Source of the DNA: JANOMH01 sp031422295
GTDB taxonomy: Bacteria > Pseudomonadota > Alphaproteobacteria > Rhodobacterales > Rhodobacteraceae
Length of the DNA stretch: 64,000 nucleotides
Direction of reading: 5' to 3'
Assembly: GCA_031422295.1 (NCBI GenBank)
Contig: JANOQM010000027.1
Span: forward strand, 1-64,000
Shown: positions 16,101 to 24,426 of the stretch, piece by piece
Position numbering within the stretch: position 1 is the stretch's first letter
Layout of the letters: every line of letters starts with the position of its first letter
Program-made: the position numbers and the translations under genes
The notes under the pieces: generated by a model
Seen by the model: the letters and a program-made list of their open reading frames with translations, nothing else
Database searches by the model: none
What the model was told of the DNA's origin: nothing

Positions 16101-16823
16101 CTAAGCCAAAAACGGATCGCCGTCCCAGTCGCCGTGGCTTTTGAGAACGCGCAGGCGGGTGAAAGACGTTCGGTCGGTCAATAGGCCTGCGCGGTCATCG
16201 TCAATGCGGGCGCGGTGATGGCCGGGGTGATAGGCGGCCTGTTGCATCGCCTCATCCGATTTCCAGAGCGTGAACGTGATGCCGTCGCGCCCTTCATATC
16301 GTCCAGCGAAGGCGCTGGCGCGCAGGTTCGAGGGCAGCGTGCGATACCAGTCGACCACTTCGAGGACGCCCACAAAAAACTTCATAATCCTCGGCATGGT
16401 TTCGGCGCTGACGACATTAAATCCGGCTGACGTGATGATGGCCAGAGGCCCGCCCGGATCGGTGGCGGCCGGGCGAATGGCGGTGCCGCTCTCTACAGTG
16501 CCGCGCAAGTTGACCTCTCCGCGATGCGCGAAGGGCACGGCGAGACAATGCCAAGCCGCAGTTGTTTCGCTAAGCCATGGCATCGCAGTGACCGGGTCGG
16601 CAATCATAGCTTCAGCCTCGGCGCGACTGGCCCAGATACTGAAACCGCCCCAGAACTGGGATTCTGGCCATGGAAGCCCGTCGGCCCCAATCGTGGATTG
16701 CGGGCCAAACCGCCAGAGTGAGGCACCCGGAACTGGCGAAAAGCTGCGTTCCGTCGCGGAAACTGCTTGCGCAAACTGCACGCGGTGAAAGGTGATCCAG
16801 TCGTGATTATCAGCAGCGGTCAT
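16101..16823 (-). CDS. Spheroidene monooxygenase (CrtA)-like protein
   Basis: A 240-residue protein whose pattern resembles CrtA-family oxygenases: an aromatic N-terminal strand, the central FWGGFSIWASRAEAEAMIAD block, and a C-terminal half with FAGRYEGRDGITFTLWKSDE and the closing SHGDWDGDPFLA, which matches the GxWxGxxP end of CrtA. CrtA introduces keto groups into carotenoids. No other carotenoid gene lies nearby and the similarity is distant, so it may be a CrtA-like monooxygenase of other function. An 88-bp direct repeat flanks it on both sides, and neighbouring genes on the left are decayed, so horizontal insertion is possible. Confidence 0.5.
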   Translation of the reverse strand: MTAADNHDWITFHRVQFAQAVSATERSFSPVPGASLWRFGPQSTIGADGLPWPESQFWGGFSIWASRAEAEAMIADPVTAMPWLSETTAAWHCLAVPFAHRGEVNLRGTVESGTAIRPAATDPGGPLAIITSAGFNVVSAETMPRIMKFFVGVLEVVDWYRTLPSNLRASAFAGRYEGRDGITFTLWKSDEAMQQAAYHPGHHRARIDDDRAGLLTDRTSFTRLRVLKSHGDWDGDPFLA

Positions 16824-17374
16824 TTTACAACGCTCCCTCGTTGGTTCTGCCTAAACTGCGACCAACCGATGTTTGTCTGGAATAAAGGACACCCACTCGT
16901 AAAAACTGTCGTTCACTTTCTTGCAGCTTGCAAGTTTTTTGTGGTGCGCAGCCCGCGCGTGATGGTGGTGTATTTCGGTAAATCGCAGCCCACGAATTCT
17001 CTGGGTGTTATGGTTACCTATGCAAAGTAAAAGCTTAACTTTTCCGCTAAAGCCCCCCCCCTTTCGCGCCGCATCCTGCGGAATAGGGGGCTCTGATTAC
17101 TGAGAGACTGCCTGCCGCTTTCGGTCATGACCAGCCATTCGTTGCATCGCTGGTGAGGTTCGCTCGGTCCCGCTTTGCAGTCGTTCACCCGCCATCGGTC
17201 GAAGTAGCCCCATTGCCCGGAACCAAGGCGCAGCAGGCGCCCCGGGCTGCGCCCACCCGGCGGTCACGCACTACCCCAAGTTCCTCCGGCCGGATATCTG
17301 CCTTGCCCTTTACTACGACCGTCCCGCCAAATTCGTCGCTGACAACCTGCACCTTTCCTGCCAAAACCAACCCT
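16824..17374. other. Intergenic region holding repeat copy 2
   Basis: No gene I can support. Bases 16824-17032 are lower in GC and would hold the promoter of the CrtA-like gene. Copy 2 of the 88-bp repeat occupies 17033-17120. From 17131 to 17403 one plus-strand frame is open but has no start codon and no recognisable domain. Confidence 0.5.
17033..17120 (+). repeat. 88-bp direct repeat, copy 2
   Basis: Second copy of the element at 15928-16015, starting GCTTAACTTTTCCGC and ending CCTGCCGCTT, differing at a few scattered positions. Copies are 1105 bases apart, same orientation. Confidence 0.8.
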
Positions 17375-17893
17375 ATGAAAATCGCCCTCGATACCCCGGA
17401 TAAACTCATCCTTGACGACCGCCCTTGGTTTCTGGGCGGGCTTCTGGCCCTGCTGATCGTGATTTTCACCGGTTTCGGGCTGAACGCACTCTGGGCCGGG
17501 CGCGGCGCAGGACTGCTGGGCTTGGGTGGGGCATTGCTCTGGACTGTAGCCCTGCTGGTATTCGTGCGCCGGACCACCGTGACCTTCGAGCGGACCGGAC
17601 AGGCCGTCACCCGCTCCGTCGTCAGCTTTCGGGGCGGCGGTACCAAGCTTTGGGCGCTGGGCGAGCTCAACGAGGCCACCGTCGAAACCCGGCTCAGCCG
17701 CAACAGCAGCAAACGCGGCCGCAGCACAACCACCCCCCTGCACCGCCCGGTCCTGCACTGGCGCGACGGCAGCCCACCCTTGGCGCTGCTGGACGCCTAT
17801 GTCAGCGGTGACGGCGCGGAAAAGGTAGTCAGCGCAATCAACCGCTGGCTCAACGCCGCCCCACCCTTGACTCCCCGTCCCCGCCCAGCGTAA
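17375..17893 (+). CDS. Small membrane protein of unknown function
   Basis: A 172-residue protein with two adjacent membrane helices (WFLGGLLALLIVIFTGFGLN and GLLGLGGALLWTVALLVFV, about residues 18-62) followed by a soluble domain of beta-strand character. The layout resembles bacterial PH-like membrane proteins. It contains a basic, Ser/Thr/Arg-rich loop (RLSRNSSKRGRSTTT). No enzymatic motif is visible. The ATG at 17375 is taken because the residues upstream are not coding-like. A terminator-like hairpin follows, separating it from ffh. Confidence 0.6.
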   Translation: MKIALDTPDKLILDDRPWFLGGLLALLIVIFTGFGLNALWAGRGAGLLGLGGALLWTVALLVFVRRTTVTFERTGQAVTRSVVSFRGGGTKLWALGELNEATVETRLSRNSSKRGRSTTTPLHRPVLHWRDGSPPLALLDAYVSGDGAEKVVSAINRWLNAAPPLTPRPRPA

Positions 17894-17951
17894 GCGTTGT
17901 CCACATCCGGATAGCTCTTGCCGTCCGGTCCTTGGCTTGACCTTGGATCGA

Positions 17952-17980
17952 CCCCCACCAGTGCGTTGCACCCGTGGGGG
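17952..17980 (+). terminator. Hairpin terminator between the membrane protein and ffh
   Basis: CCCCCAC (17952-17958) pairs with GTGGGGG (17974-17980). A T-rich stretch (CATTTGTGTTTTT) follows. Confidence 0.65.
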
Positions 17981-18048
17981 CATTTGTGTTTTTCATGATC
18001 CCGCTTATCTGCGGATCATCCCGCGACGATGAACAGGACCTGCAAGGC

Positions 18049-19566
18049 ATGTTTGAAAACCTCTCGGAACGGCTTGGGTCCGTCTTTGACCGGCTGACCA
18101 AACAGGGCGCGCTGTCGGATGCCGACGTGGCCACGGCGCTACGCGAAGTGCGCGTGGCTTTGCTTGAGGCTGACGTATCCCTGCCCGTCGCGCGTGATTT
18201 CGTCGCCGCCGTGCAGAAAAAGGCCACCGGACAGGCCGTTACCAAATCCATCACCCCCGGCCAGCAGGTCATCAAGATCGTCCATGACGAACTGATCCAT
18301 GTGCTGACGGGCGACAGTGACCCCGGCCTGCTGAAAATCGACAACCCGCCCGCGCCGATCCTGATGGTGGGTCTGCAAGGGTCCGGCAAAACCACCACCA
18401 CCGCCAAACTGGCGCGGCGGCTGAAGGAACGTGAGGGCAAGCGCGTCCTGATGTGCTCGCTCGACGTGAACCGGCCAGCGGCGATGGAGCAGCTTGCCAT
18501 TCTGGGCGTGCAGATCGGCGTCGATACTCTGCCGATTGTCAAAGGCGAGGATCCGGTCGCCATCGCCCGCCGCGCCAAGACTCAGGCCGCGTTGGGCGGC
18601 TACGATGTCTACATCCTCGATACCGCAGGGCGTTTGCACATCGACGCCGCCCTGATCGCCCAAGCCGCCGCCGTGCGCGATGTGGCCAACCCGCGCGAAA
18701 CGCTTCTTGTGGTCGATGGTCTCACCGGGCAGGATGCGGTCAATGTCGCCACCGAATTTGACGCCAAAATCGGCGTGACCGGCGTGATCCTGACCCGGAT
18801 GGACGGCGACGGGCGCGGTGGCGCGGCGCTGTCGATGCGGGCGATTACCGGCAAACCGATCCGCTTTGTCGGGCTTGGTGAAAAGCTGGACATGCTGGAG
18901 ACGTTCGAGCCGTCGCGCATCGCGGGCCGAATCTTGGGCATGGGCGATATCGTCGCGCTGGTCGAAAAGGCGCAGGAAACCTTCGAGGCGGAACAGGCCG
19001 AGCGGATGATGCGCCGGTTCCAGAAAGGTCTGTTCAACATGAACGACCTGCGCGCCCAGCTTGAGCAAATGATGAAGATGGGCGGCATGGAAGGGCTGAT
19101 GGGCATGCTGCCCGGCATGGGCAAAGCCAAGGCGCAGATGGCCGAGGCGGGCTATGACGACAAGGTGCTGAAACGACAGATCGCGCTGATCAATTCGATG
19201 ACGAAAAAGGAACGGTCCAACCCGGACTTGCTGGCCGCCAGCCGCAAGAAACGCATCGCTGCGGGCGCTGGGATGGAAGTCAGCGAGTTGAACAAACTCC
19301 TCAAACAGCACCGCCAGATGGCCGACATGATGAAAAAACTCGGTGGTGCCGGCAAAGGCGGGATGCTGAAACAGGCGATGAAGGGGCTGATGGGCAAAGG
19401 CGGGCCGTCGGCCGAAGATATGGCGGCTGCCCAGCAACAAATGGCGTCCGGCAAAGCCCCCGGCGGCATGAGCCTGCCCAAAGGCTTCGGCGGCCAAAAC
19501 CCGTTCGGTGCAGGCAGCGGCATGCAACTGCCCCCCGGCCTGTCGGGGTTCGGCAAAAAGAAATGA
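18049..19566 (+). CDS. ffh: Signal recognition particle protein Ffh
   Basis: A 505-residue SRP54 GTPase that binds signal peptides of nascent membrane proteins and targets ribosomes to FtsY. It has an N-domain (MFENLSERLGSVFDRLTKQG), a G-domain with P-loop GLQGSGKTTT, the DTAGRLH motif and TRMDGDGRGG, and a methionine-rich C-terminal M-domain (MMKMGGMEGLMGMLPGMGKA) ending in a glycine-rich tail. Length is slightly above E. coli Ffh because of that tail. The ATG at 18049 gives the standard N-terminus; longer in-frame readings are not family-like. A dispersed repeat follows the stop codon. Confidence 0.97.
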   Translation: MFENLSERLGSVFDRLTKQGALSDADVATALREVRVALLEADVSLPVARDFVAAVQKKATGQAVTKSITPGQQVIKIVHDELIHVLTGDSDPGLLKIDNPPAPILMVGLQGSGKTTTTAKLARRLKEREGKRVLMCSLDVNRPAAMEQLAILGVQIGVDTLPIVKGEDPVAIARRAKTQAALGGYDVYILDTAGRLHIDAALIAQAAAVRDVANPRETLLVVDGLTGQDAVNVATEFDAKIGVTGVILTRMDGDGRGGAALSMRAITGKPIRFVGLGEKLDMLETFEPSRIAGRILGMGDIVALVEKAQETFEAEQAERMMRRFQKGLFNMNDLRAQLEQMMKMGGMEGLMGMLPGMGKAKAQMAEAGYDDKVLKRQIALINSMTKKERSNPDLLAASRKKRIAAGAGMEVSELNKLLKQHRQMADMMKKLGGAGKGGMLKQAMKGLMGKGGPSAEDMAAAQQQMASGKAPGGMSLPKGFGGQNPFGAGSGMQLPPGLSGFGKKK

Positions 19567-19570
19567 CACG

Positions 19571-19598
19571 ATTTTCGGAGTTGCCCAAATACCTCCGC
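19571..19598 (+). repeat. Dispersed intergenic repeat, copy 2
   Basis: The same 28 bases as 3820-3847, beginning 5 bases after the ffh stop. Followed by CGGAGG, so that CTCCGCCGGAG forms a small palindrome. Confidence 0.75.
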
Positions 19599-19639
19599 CG
19601 GAGGCACCTCTTTGCCCGGACCAGTCACGGGCCGAACGC

Positions 19640-20167
19640 ATGACCCTGCTGCAAATCCCCACACTGCACACCGACCGCCTCACCTTGCGCGCGCCGCGCA
19701 TGGCCGATGTCGATCCCTTCACCAGCTTCCTGCAATCGGACCGGGCGCATTTCGTCGGCGGCGGCACCCATCGGACCGCCTATGACTGCACCCGCGCCTT
19801 CGGGCATATTGCGGGGCTCTGGGTTTTGCGCGGCTTTGGGTCCTTCATCCTGACGCTCAAGGACGGAACACCCATCGGGGCCGCCGGGCCATGGTTTCCG
19901 AAAACCTGGCCCGAACCGGAATTCGCATGGTCGCTCTGGCAAGCCCGCCACGAAGGTCAGGGTTACGTGACCGAGGCGATGACCACCCTGCGCGATTGGA
20001 CTTTTGCCACCACCGGCCTGTCCACGCTGGTGTCCTATATCGACCCCGAAAATCGCGCCTCTCAAAAAGTCGCCCAGCGGCTCGGCGGCGTGATCGACCC
20101 GAACGCGACCCCGCCCGATGATGACGCCGCTGTGATCTACCGCTTTCACCCACGGGTGGTCCTGTGA
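19640..20167 (+). CDS. GNAT-family N-acetyltransferase (RimJ/RimL type)
   Basis: A 175-residue acetyltransferase. The opening LHTDRLTLRAPRMADVDPF is the RimJ/RimL-type start, and the acetyl-CoA-binding region is seen in RHEGQGYVTEAMTTLRDWTF. The acceptor (protein N-terminus or small amine) is unknown. The next gene starts with GTG overlapping this stop codon and encodes a paralogue, so the two are translationally coupled. The ATG at 19640 fits the family start. Confidence 0.88.
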   Translation: MTLLQIPTLHTDRLTLRAPRMADVDPFTSFLQSDRAHFVGGGTHRTAYDCTRAFGHIAGLWVLRGFGSFILTLKDGTPIGAAGPWFPKTWPEPEFAWSLWQARHEGQGYVTEAMTTLRDWTFATTGLSTLVSYIDPENRASQKVAQRLGGVIDPNATPPDDDAAVIYRFHPRVVL

Positions 20168-20664
20168 TCCAAACCGCCCGCCTGCACCTCGTCCGCCCCG
20201 GCCCGCAACACCTCGATGCGCATGCCGCATTCTACGCATCGCCCCGCGCGGCGGCCCAAGGGTGGGCGGCCACATCACACGAAAGCTGGCGCAACTTTGC
20301 CAGTGTCATCGGGCACAGCGCCCTGCGCGGCTTTGGCCCGTTCGTGGCCGAACACGACGGCCAGCCCATCGGTCTGTTCGGCCCATGGCACCCCGGCGGA
20401 CAGGTCGAGGCCGAGATCAAATGGATCCTGTGGGATGCAGCGAGCGAAGGTCAGGGGCTGGCGTTTGAGGCGGCACAGGCGACCCGGACCTATGCCTATG
20501 ACACGCTGGGCTGGACCACAGCGGCCAGTTTCATCACGCCAGACAACACCCGATCCATCGCGCTGGCCACCAAATTGGGGGCGGTTGCAGAACGCGACTG
20601 GCACACGCCGTCGGGCAAACTGGTCACCATCTGGCGACACCCCGCCCCGGAGGATTGTGTATGA
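20164..20664 (+). CDS. Second GNAT-family N-acetyltransferase
   Basis: A 166-residue paralogue of the preceding protein with the same order of segments: IQTARLHLVRPGPQHLDAH at the start, the tripeptide-rich LRGFGPFVAEHDG strand and the coenzyme A loop ASEGQGLAFEAAQATRTYAY. It starts at a GTG that overlaps the upstream stop codon and ends overlapping the chorismate mutase start (ATGA), so three genes are coupled. The substrate is unknown. The two copies have diverged enough to suggest different acceptors or a heteromer. Confidence 0.85.
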   Translation: MIQTARLHLVRPGPQHLDAHAAFYASPRAAAQGWAATSHESWRNFASVIGHSALRGFGPFVAEHDGQPIGLFGPWHPGGQVEAEIKWILWDAASEGQGLAFEAAQATRTYAYDTLGWTTAASFITPDNTRSIALATKLGAVAERDWHTPSGKLVTIWRHPAPEDCV

Positions 20665-20945
20665 CCGACCCCGCAAACCTGCTGCGCGACCACCGCGAAA
20701 GCATCGACAGGCTCGATGCGATCCTCGTTTTCACGCTGGCCGAACGGTTCAAGCACACCCAGATGGTGGGCAAATTAAAGGCCGAACATAACCTGCCCGC
20801 CTCTGATCCGATCCGGGAAGAAGCACAGATTGCCCGGCTCACCGATCTTGCAAAACAGGCCGATCTGGACCCTGAATTTGCGACCAGTTTCCTGGCCTTC
20901 ATCATCCGCGAGGTGATCAAGCACCATGAAAAACACCAATCGTAA
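20661..20945 (+). CDS. Chorismate mutase, AroQ type
   Basis: A 94-residue all-helical chorismate mutase that converts chorismate to prephenate for phenylalanine and tyrosine synthesis. The N-terminal helix carries the usual LRDHRESIDRLDAILVFTLA, with the arginine and the DxxL pattern of the active site. The second helix has ERFKHTQMVGKLKAEHNLP, and the last helix has FLAFIIREVIKHHEKHQ. It is the last gene of a coupled trio with two acetyltransferases and precedes rpsP by 48 bases. Confidence 0.88.
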   Translation: MTDPANLLRDHRESIDRLDAILVFTLAERFKHTQMVGKLKAEHNLPASDPIREEAQIARLTDLAKQADLDPEFATSFLAFIIREVIKHHEKHQS

Positions 20946-20993
20946 CATATAGTTACACCTACTCAACTCATTGCCAATACAGGAGAAAACACC

Positions 20994-21362
20994 ATGGCCA
21001 TGAAAATCAGACTAGCCCGCGGCGGATCGAAAAAGCGCCCCCATTATGCCATCGTTGCCGCCGACAGCCGGATGCCGCGCGACGGGCGGTTCATCGAAAA
21101 GCTGGGCACCTATGCGCCGATGCTGCCCAAGGATTCCGAGGACCGGATCAAGATGGACCTGGACAAGATCAAGGCCTGGCTGGCCAAAGGCGCGCAACCC
21201 ACAGACCGTGTGGCCCGTATGCTGGAAGCCGCTGGAATCCTTGAGAAAAAGACCCGCGCCAACCCGCTGAAAGGCGAAGCTGGCAAAGCAACCAAAGCCC
21301 GGGCCGAGAAAAACGCAACCCGCGCCGCCGCCGCCGCCGCCCCGGCCGAATCCGCAGAATAG
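20994..21362 (+). CDS. rpsP: 30S ribosomal protein S16
   Basis: A 122-residue protein beginning MAMKIRLARGGSKKRPHYAI, the S16 signature, followed by the conserved DGRFIEKLGTY. The C-terminal alanine/lysine-rich extension is common in alphaproteobacteria. AGGAGA sits 8 bases before the ATG. First gene of the rpsP-rimM-trmD-rplS ribosomal cluster. A small hairpin (GCCCGGA/TCCGGGC, 21378-21400) separates it from rimM. Confidence 0.97.
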   Translation: MAMKIRLARGGSKKRPHYAIVAADSRMPRDGRFIEKLGTYAPMLPKDSEDRIKMDLDKIKAWLAKGAQPTDRVARMLEAAGILEKKTRANPLKGEAGKATKARAEKNATRAAAAAAPAESAE

Positions 21363-21440
21363 GCTTTGCGACACCCCGCCCGGATCGGTATGGTCCGGGC
21401 AGGGTTACTATTCCAAGGTTTTGAAATCCAATGATTTATC

Positions 21441-21944
21441 ATGACTGATCGCATCATTGTCGGCACCTTCGCCGGGGCCTTTGGCGTGCGCGGGGAAACC
21501 CGGCTCAAGTCTTTTTGCGCCGAACCCTCTGATATCGCGATCTATGCCCCGCTTTATACCGAAGACGGGCGTAAATTCCCGGTTATCGTGCTGACGGGTC
21601 AGGCCGGAAACGGCTTTATCGCCCGTGTCGAAGGCGTTGATTCTAAAGAAGAAGCTGATCGTTTAAAGGGTATCTCGCTGTATGCCGACCGGACCCGGCT
21701 GCCGCATTTGCCCGACGATGAATACTACCACGCCGACCTGATCGGGCTGGCCGTTTATGACACTGGCGGCACCCTTCTGGGAGCCGTCAAAACCGTGTTA
21801 AATCATGGGGCTGGCGACCTTTTGGATATCCTTGTGACTGGCAGTTCCGACACTGTGCTGTTGCCTTTCACCCTCGCCGCCGTGCCCACCGTAGACTTGA
21901 CCGCAGGCCGGATTATCGCCGACCCGCCCGACGGATTGTTTTAG
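21441..21944 (+). CDS. rimM: Ribosome maturation factor RimM
   Basis: A 167-residue 16S rRNA-processing factor that binds S19 during 30S assembly. The N-terminal beta-barrel starts IIVGTFAGAFGVRGETRLKS, and the C-terminal PRC-barrel contains DDEYYHADLIGLAVYD and the closing LPFTLAAVPTVDL. It lies in its standard place after rpsP. The usual next gene, trmD, is displaced by one inserted gene. Confidence 0.95.
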   Translation: MTDRIIVGTFAGAFGVRGETRLKSFCAEPSDIAIYAPLYTEDGRKFPVIVLTGQAGNGFIARVEGVDSKEEADRLKGISLYADRTRLPHLPDDEYYHADLIGLAVYDTGGTLLGAVKTVLNHGAGDLLDILVTGSSDTVLLPFTLAAVPTVDLTAGRIIADPPDGLF

Positions 21945-21950
21945 GGCATC

Positions 21951-22775
21951 ATGGCCCATATCCTGCTTCATCCGGGCTTTCACAAAACCGGGACGGGGTC
22001 GGTGCAGACCTTTCTGGCGACGAATCGGGCGGCTTTGTCGCCCTGTCTGGACATGCTTTTGCCCCCACAGCTTGAACCCGTAGCCCAGCATTGTTTGGCC
22101 TTTTCAAAACACCACAGCGCGTTGATATTGCCTGATCTTGTGGCGACTCTGGATACAATTTTCGTGGCAAATCCTGAACTTGGCGAACGCGATCTTATCC
22201 TGAGCAGCGCCGATTTATGCGGCCATTCACCCGGTTGGCCCGGTGTCGATACCTATGCCGTGGCCCCATTTTTGATCGAATGTCTGGCCGGTTATTTTGC
22301 CGAACGGTTTTCAACCGCCACAGTCAGCGTCGTATTGACCACCCGCAGCACAGCGGCATGGATGCACAGCCTGTGGCAACAGCAACTGCAAAGCCGCCGG
22401 ATGACCTATGATTTCGAAGGCTTTTCAGAGCGTTATGCAGATGTCGCGGATCTGGGCCATAGCGTTGCAGCAACGGCAACTGCCATAGAACCGACACCCG
22501 TCTATGACATGCCACTGGACGAAGCATTGCATCATCCGCAGGGGCCGGGCGGTGCGGTGTTGGAACTGATCGACCTTCCCCCGGGGGTGCGCGCCGCATT
22601 GCGGCCGGTCGGCGTGGAAAATCGGGGGCCGGACCCTGCCCTGACCGAACAGTTCCTATCCCTGAACCGCAGCGCCGCCCCGGATGACGCCGTGCGCCGC
22701 CAAAAGGACGAACTGATCCGCCGGGCTAAAATTGGCGGCTGGGCCTTGCGACTGGATAAACCCCAGGCCGGTTAG
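21951..22775 (+). CDS. Sulfotransferase-like protein
   Basis: A 274-residue protein whose N-terminus (HILLHPGFHKTGTGSVQTFL) matches the 5'-phosphosulfate-binding loop (KTGT) of PAPS-dependent sulfotransferases. The second expected feature, a 3'-phosphate-binding strand with arginine and serine, may be VSVVLTTRSTAAWMHSLWQQ. The rest is divergent and the acceptor is unknown. It starts 6 bases after rimM, inside the otherwise conserved rimM-trmD interval, and is probably co-transcribed with the ribosomal genes. It could be a nonfunctional or repurposed P-loop protein. Confidence 0.65.
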   Translation: MAHILLHPGFHKTGTGSVQTFLATNRAALSPCLDMLLPPQLEPVAQHCLAFSKHHSALILPDLVATLDTIFVANPELGERDLILSSADLCGHSPGWPGVDTYAVAPFLIECLAGYFAERFSTATVSVVLTTRSTAAWMHSLWQQQLQSRRMTYDFEGFSERYADVADLGHSVAATATAIEPTPVYDMPLDEALHHPQGPGGAVLELIDLPPGVRAALRPVGVENRGPDPALTEQFLSLNRSAAPDDAVRRQKDELIRRAKIGGWALRLDKPQAG

Positions 22776-22815
22776 CCGGTTTGCAAAACCGCACCGATCC
22801 GCTATCAGCCAGCCC

Positions 22816-23655
22816 ATGCCCCATCCTGACCCTGATCCCGTCCTGAACAAATCCCTCGGTCGCAAAACCATCCGCCCGACGCTGCAACCGCGTGAATTGA
22901 TGACTGCTGTTCCCGACCTTGCCGGGGCATGGTCCGCGCAGGTTATCACGCTGTTCCCGCAAGCTTTTCCGGGCGTTCTGGGCGAAAGCCTGACCGGCAA
23001 GGCACTGGCCGAAGGACTGTGGCAATTACACCCCATCGACCTGCGCCAACATGGCGAGGGCAAACACCTGAACGTCGACGACACCCCTGCCGGGGGCGGT
23101 GCGGGGATGGTGTTGCGGGCTGATGTGCTGGCCAAGGCGATCATCCACGCCAAGGAACAGGCCCGCGGCGTTACCCCGATTCTGTACCTGTCCCCGCGCG
23201 GCAAACGCATCGATCAAGCGATGACGCGCGAACTGTCGCAAACCGATGGTGTCATCTTGATTTGCGGGCGATTTGAGGGGGTTGACGAGCGGGTCATCGA
23301 ACATTTCGGGATCACCGAGGTTAGCCTTGGCGATTTTATAATGACCGGCGGAGAGATCGCCGCAATGGCCTTGATTGACGCCACTGTCCGGCTTATACCC
23401 CGCGTGCTTGGGAATCAGCATTCCACCGAGGAAGAGAGTTTTTCGGACGGATTGCTGGAACACCCGCAGTATACGAAGCCTGCCGTTTGGGAAGGGCGTG
23501 CGATCCCCGAAGTTCTTCTGTCGGGGCACCACGCAAAGATCACTTCCTGGCGAAGGGCCGCAGCCGCAAGGCTGACCAAAACACGCCGACCTGACCTTTG
23601 GCGGGCATACTGTGCGCAGCACGGCTTGGACCCGGATGAAGACACAAAGCTCTGA
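22816..23655 (+). CDS. trmD: tRNA (guanine-37-N1)-methyltransferase
   Basis: A 279-residue SPOUT-fold methyltransferase that modifies G37 next to the anticodon and prevents frameshifting. The conserved LNVDDTPAGGGAGMVLRADV region, YLSPRGKRIDQ and the trefoil-knot segments ICGRFEGVDERVIEH and SLGDFIMTGGEIAAM are all present. The ATG at 22816 gives a leader of about 28 residues before a second ATG (22900) and then the canonical core; either could be the true start. Located between the sulfotransferase-like gene and rplS. Confidence 0.95.
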   Translation: MPHPDPDPVLNKSLGRKTIRPTLQPRELMTAVPDLAGAWSAQVITLFPQAFPGVLGESLTGKALAEGLWQLHPIDLRQHGEGKHLNVDDTPAGGGAGMVLRADVLAKAIIHAKEQARGVTPILYLSPRGKRIDQAMTRELSQTDGVILICGRFEGVDERVIEHFGITEVSLGDFIMTGGEIAAMALIDATVRLIPRVLGNQHSTEEESFSDGLLEHPQYTKPAVWEGRAIPEVLLSGHHAKITSWRRAAAARLTKTRRPDLWRAYCAQHGLDPDEDTKL

Positions 23656-23709
23656 GGCCGCACAAGGTTCTGTGGATACACCGCAGGCAGACACAAGAAG
23701 GAGCGTCAG

Positions 23710-24087
23710 ATGGATCTGATCGCAATCATCGAGGCGGAACAAATCGCCGCACTGGGGAAAACCATCCCCGATTTCAAGGCCGGCGACACGTTGCGCGTTG
23801 GCTATAAAGTGACCGAAGGCACGCGTTCGCGCGTCCAGAACTATGAAGGCGTCTGTATCAGCCGCAAGCATGGGTCGGGCATCGCCGCGTCGTTTACCGT
23901 CCGCAAAATTTCGTTTGGCGAAGGTGTGGAACGGGTGTTTCCGCTGTATTCGACCAATATAGCCGAGATCACCGTGGTCCGCCGTGGCAAAGTCCGCCGC
24001 GCCAAGCTGTATTATCTGCGCGATCGTCGCGGTAAATCGGCCCGGATCGTCGAGCAGGCGAATTACAAAGCCAAAGACAGCGCATAG
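23710..24087 (+). CDS. rplS: 50S ribosomal protein L19
   Basis: A 125-residue ribosomal protein at the 30S-50S interface. The family blocks FKAGDTLRVGYKVTEGTRSR, YEGVCISRKHGSG and FPLYSTNIAEITVVRRGKVR are all clear. AAGGAG precedes the ATG. It keeps its normal position after trmD and lies 12 bases before rpmE. Confidence 0.97.
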   Translation: MDLIAIIEAEQIAALGKTIPDFKAGDTLRVGYKVTEGTRSRVQNYEGVCISRKHGSGIAASFTVRKISFGEGVERVFPLYSTNIAEITVVRRGKVRRAKLYYLRDRRGKSARIVEQANYKAKDSA

Positions 24088-24099
24088 GGAGTTGAAGAC

Positions 24100-24321
24100 A
24101 TGAAAGACGGCATTCACCCCGACTACCACATGATCAACGTCAAGATGACCGATGGGACCATGCTGGTGATGAAATCGACATGGGGCAAAGAGGGCGACCA
24201 ATTGGCGCTGGAAATTGACCCCACGGTTCACCCCGCATGGACCGGCGGCGGCACCCGCCTGCTGGACACAGGCGGCCGCGTGACCAAATTCAAGAACAAA
24301 TACGCAGGGTTGGGGTTCTAA
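24100..24321 (+). CDS. rpmE: 50S ribosomal protein L31 (Cys-free form)
   Basis: A 73-residue L31 beginning MKDGIHPDYHMINVKMTDGT and ending TGGRVTKFKNKYAGLGF. The zinc-binding cysteines of the C+ type are absent, so it needs no zinc, as is usual in Rhodobacterales. Last gene of the ribosomal cluster, followed by a strong bidirectional terminator. Confidence 0.95.
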   Translation: MKDGIHPDYHMINVKMTDGTMLVMKSTWGKEGDQLALEIDPTVHPAWTGGGTRLLDTGGRVTKFKNKYAGLGF

Positions 24322-24350
24322 GCCTTACAACTCTGGATTTAAACGAAAAA

Positions 24351-24377
24351 CGCCGCCCCGAAACGGGCGGCGTTTTT
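24351..24377. terminator. Bidirectional terminator between rpmE and the DEAD-box helicase
   Basis: CGCCGCCC (24351-24358) pairs with GGGCGGCG (24365-24372), followed by five T and preceded by five A, so it can stop transcription from both sides. Confidence 0.9.
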
Positions 24378-24426
24378 GTTTTTCGTCATGGCACCGGGTC
24401 GTTTCCAACCCGGCGAAGTGATCAGA

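Noticed and set aside
17131..17403. Plus-strand frame without stop, containing ICLALYYDRPAKFVADNLH
   Set aside because: It looks partly protein-like but has no start codon, no ribosome-binding site and no known match by eye, and runs into the start of the membrane-protein gene in another frame. Possibly a gene remnant, not supportable.
18139..19767. Long minus-strand open frame opposite ffh
   Set aside because: Shadow of the ffh coding bias; His/Gln/Arg-rich and not family-like.
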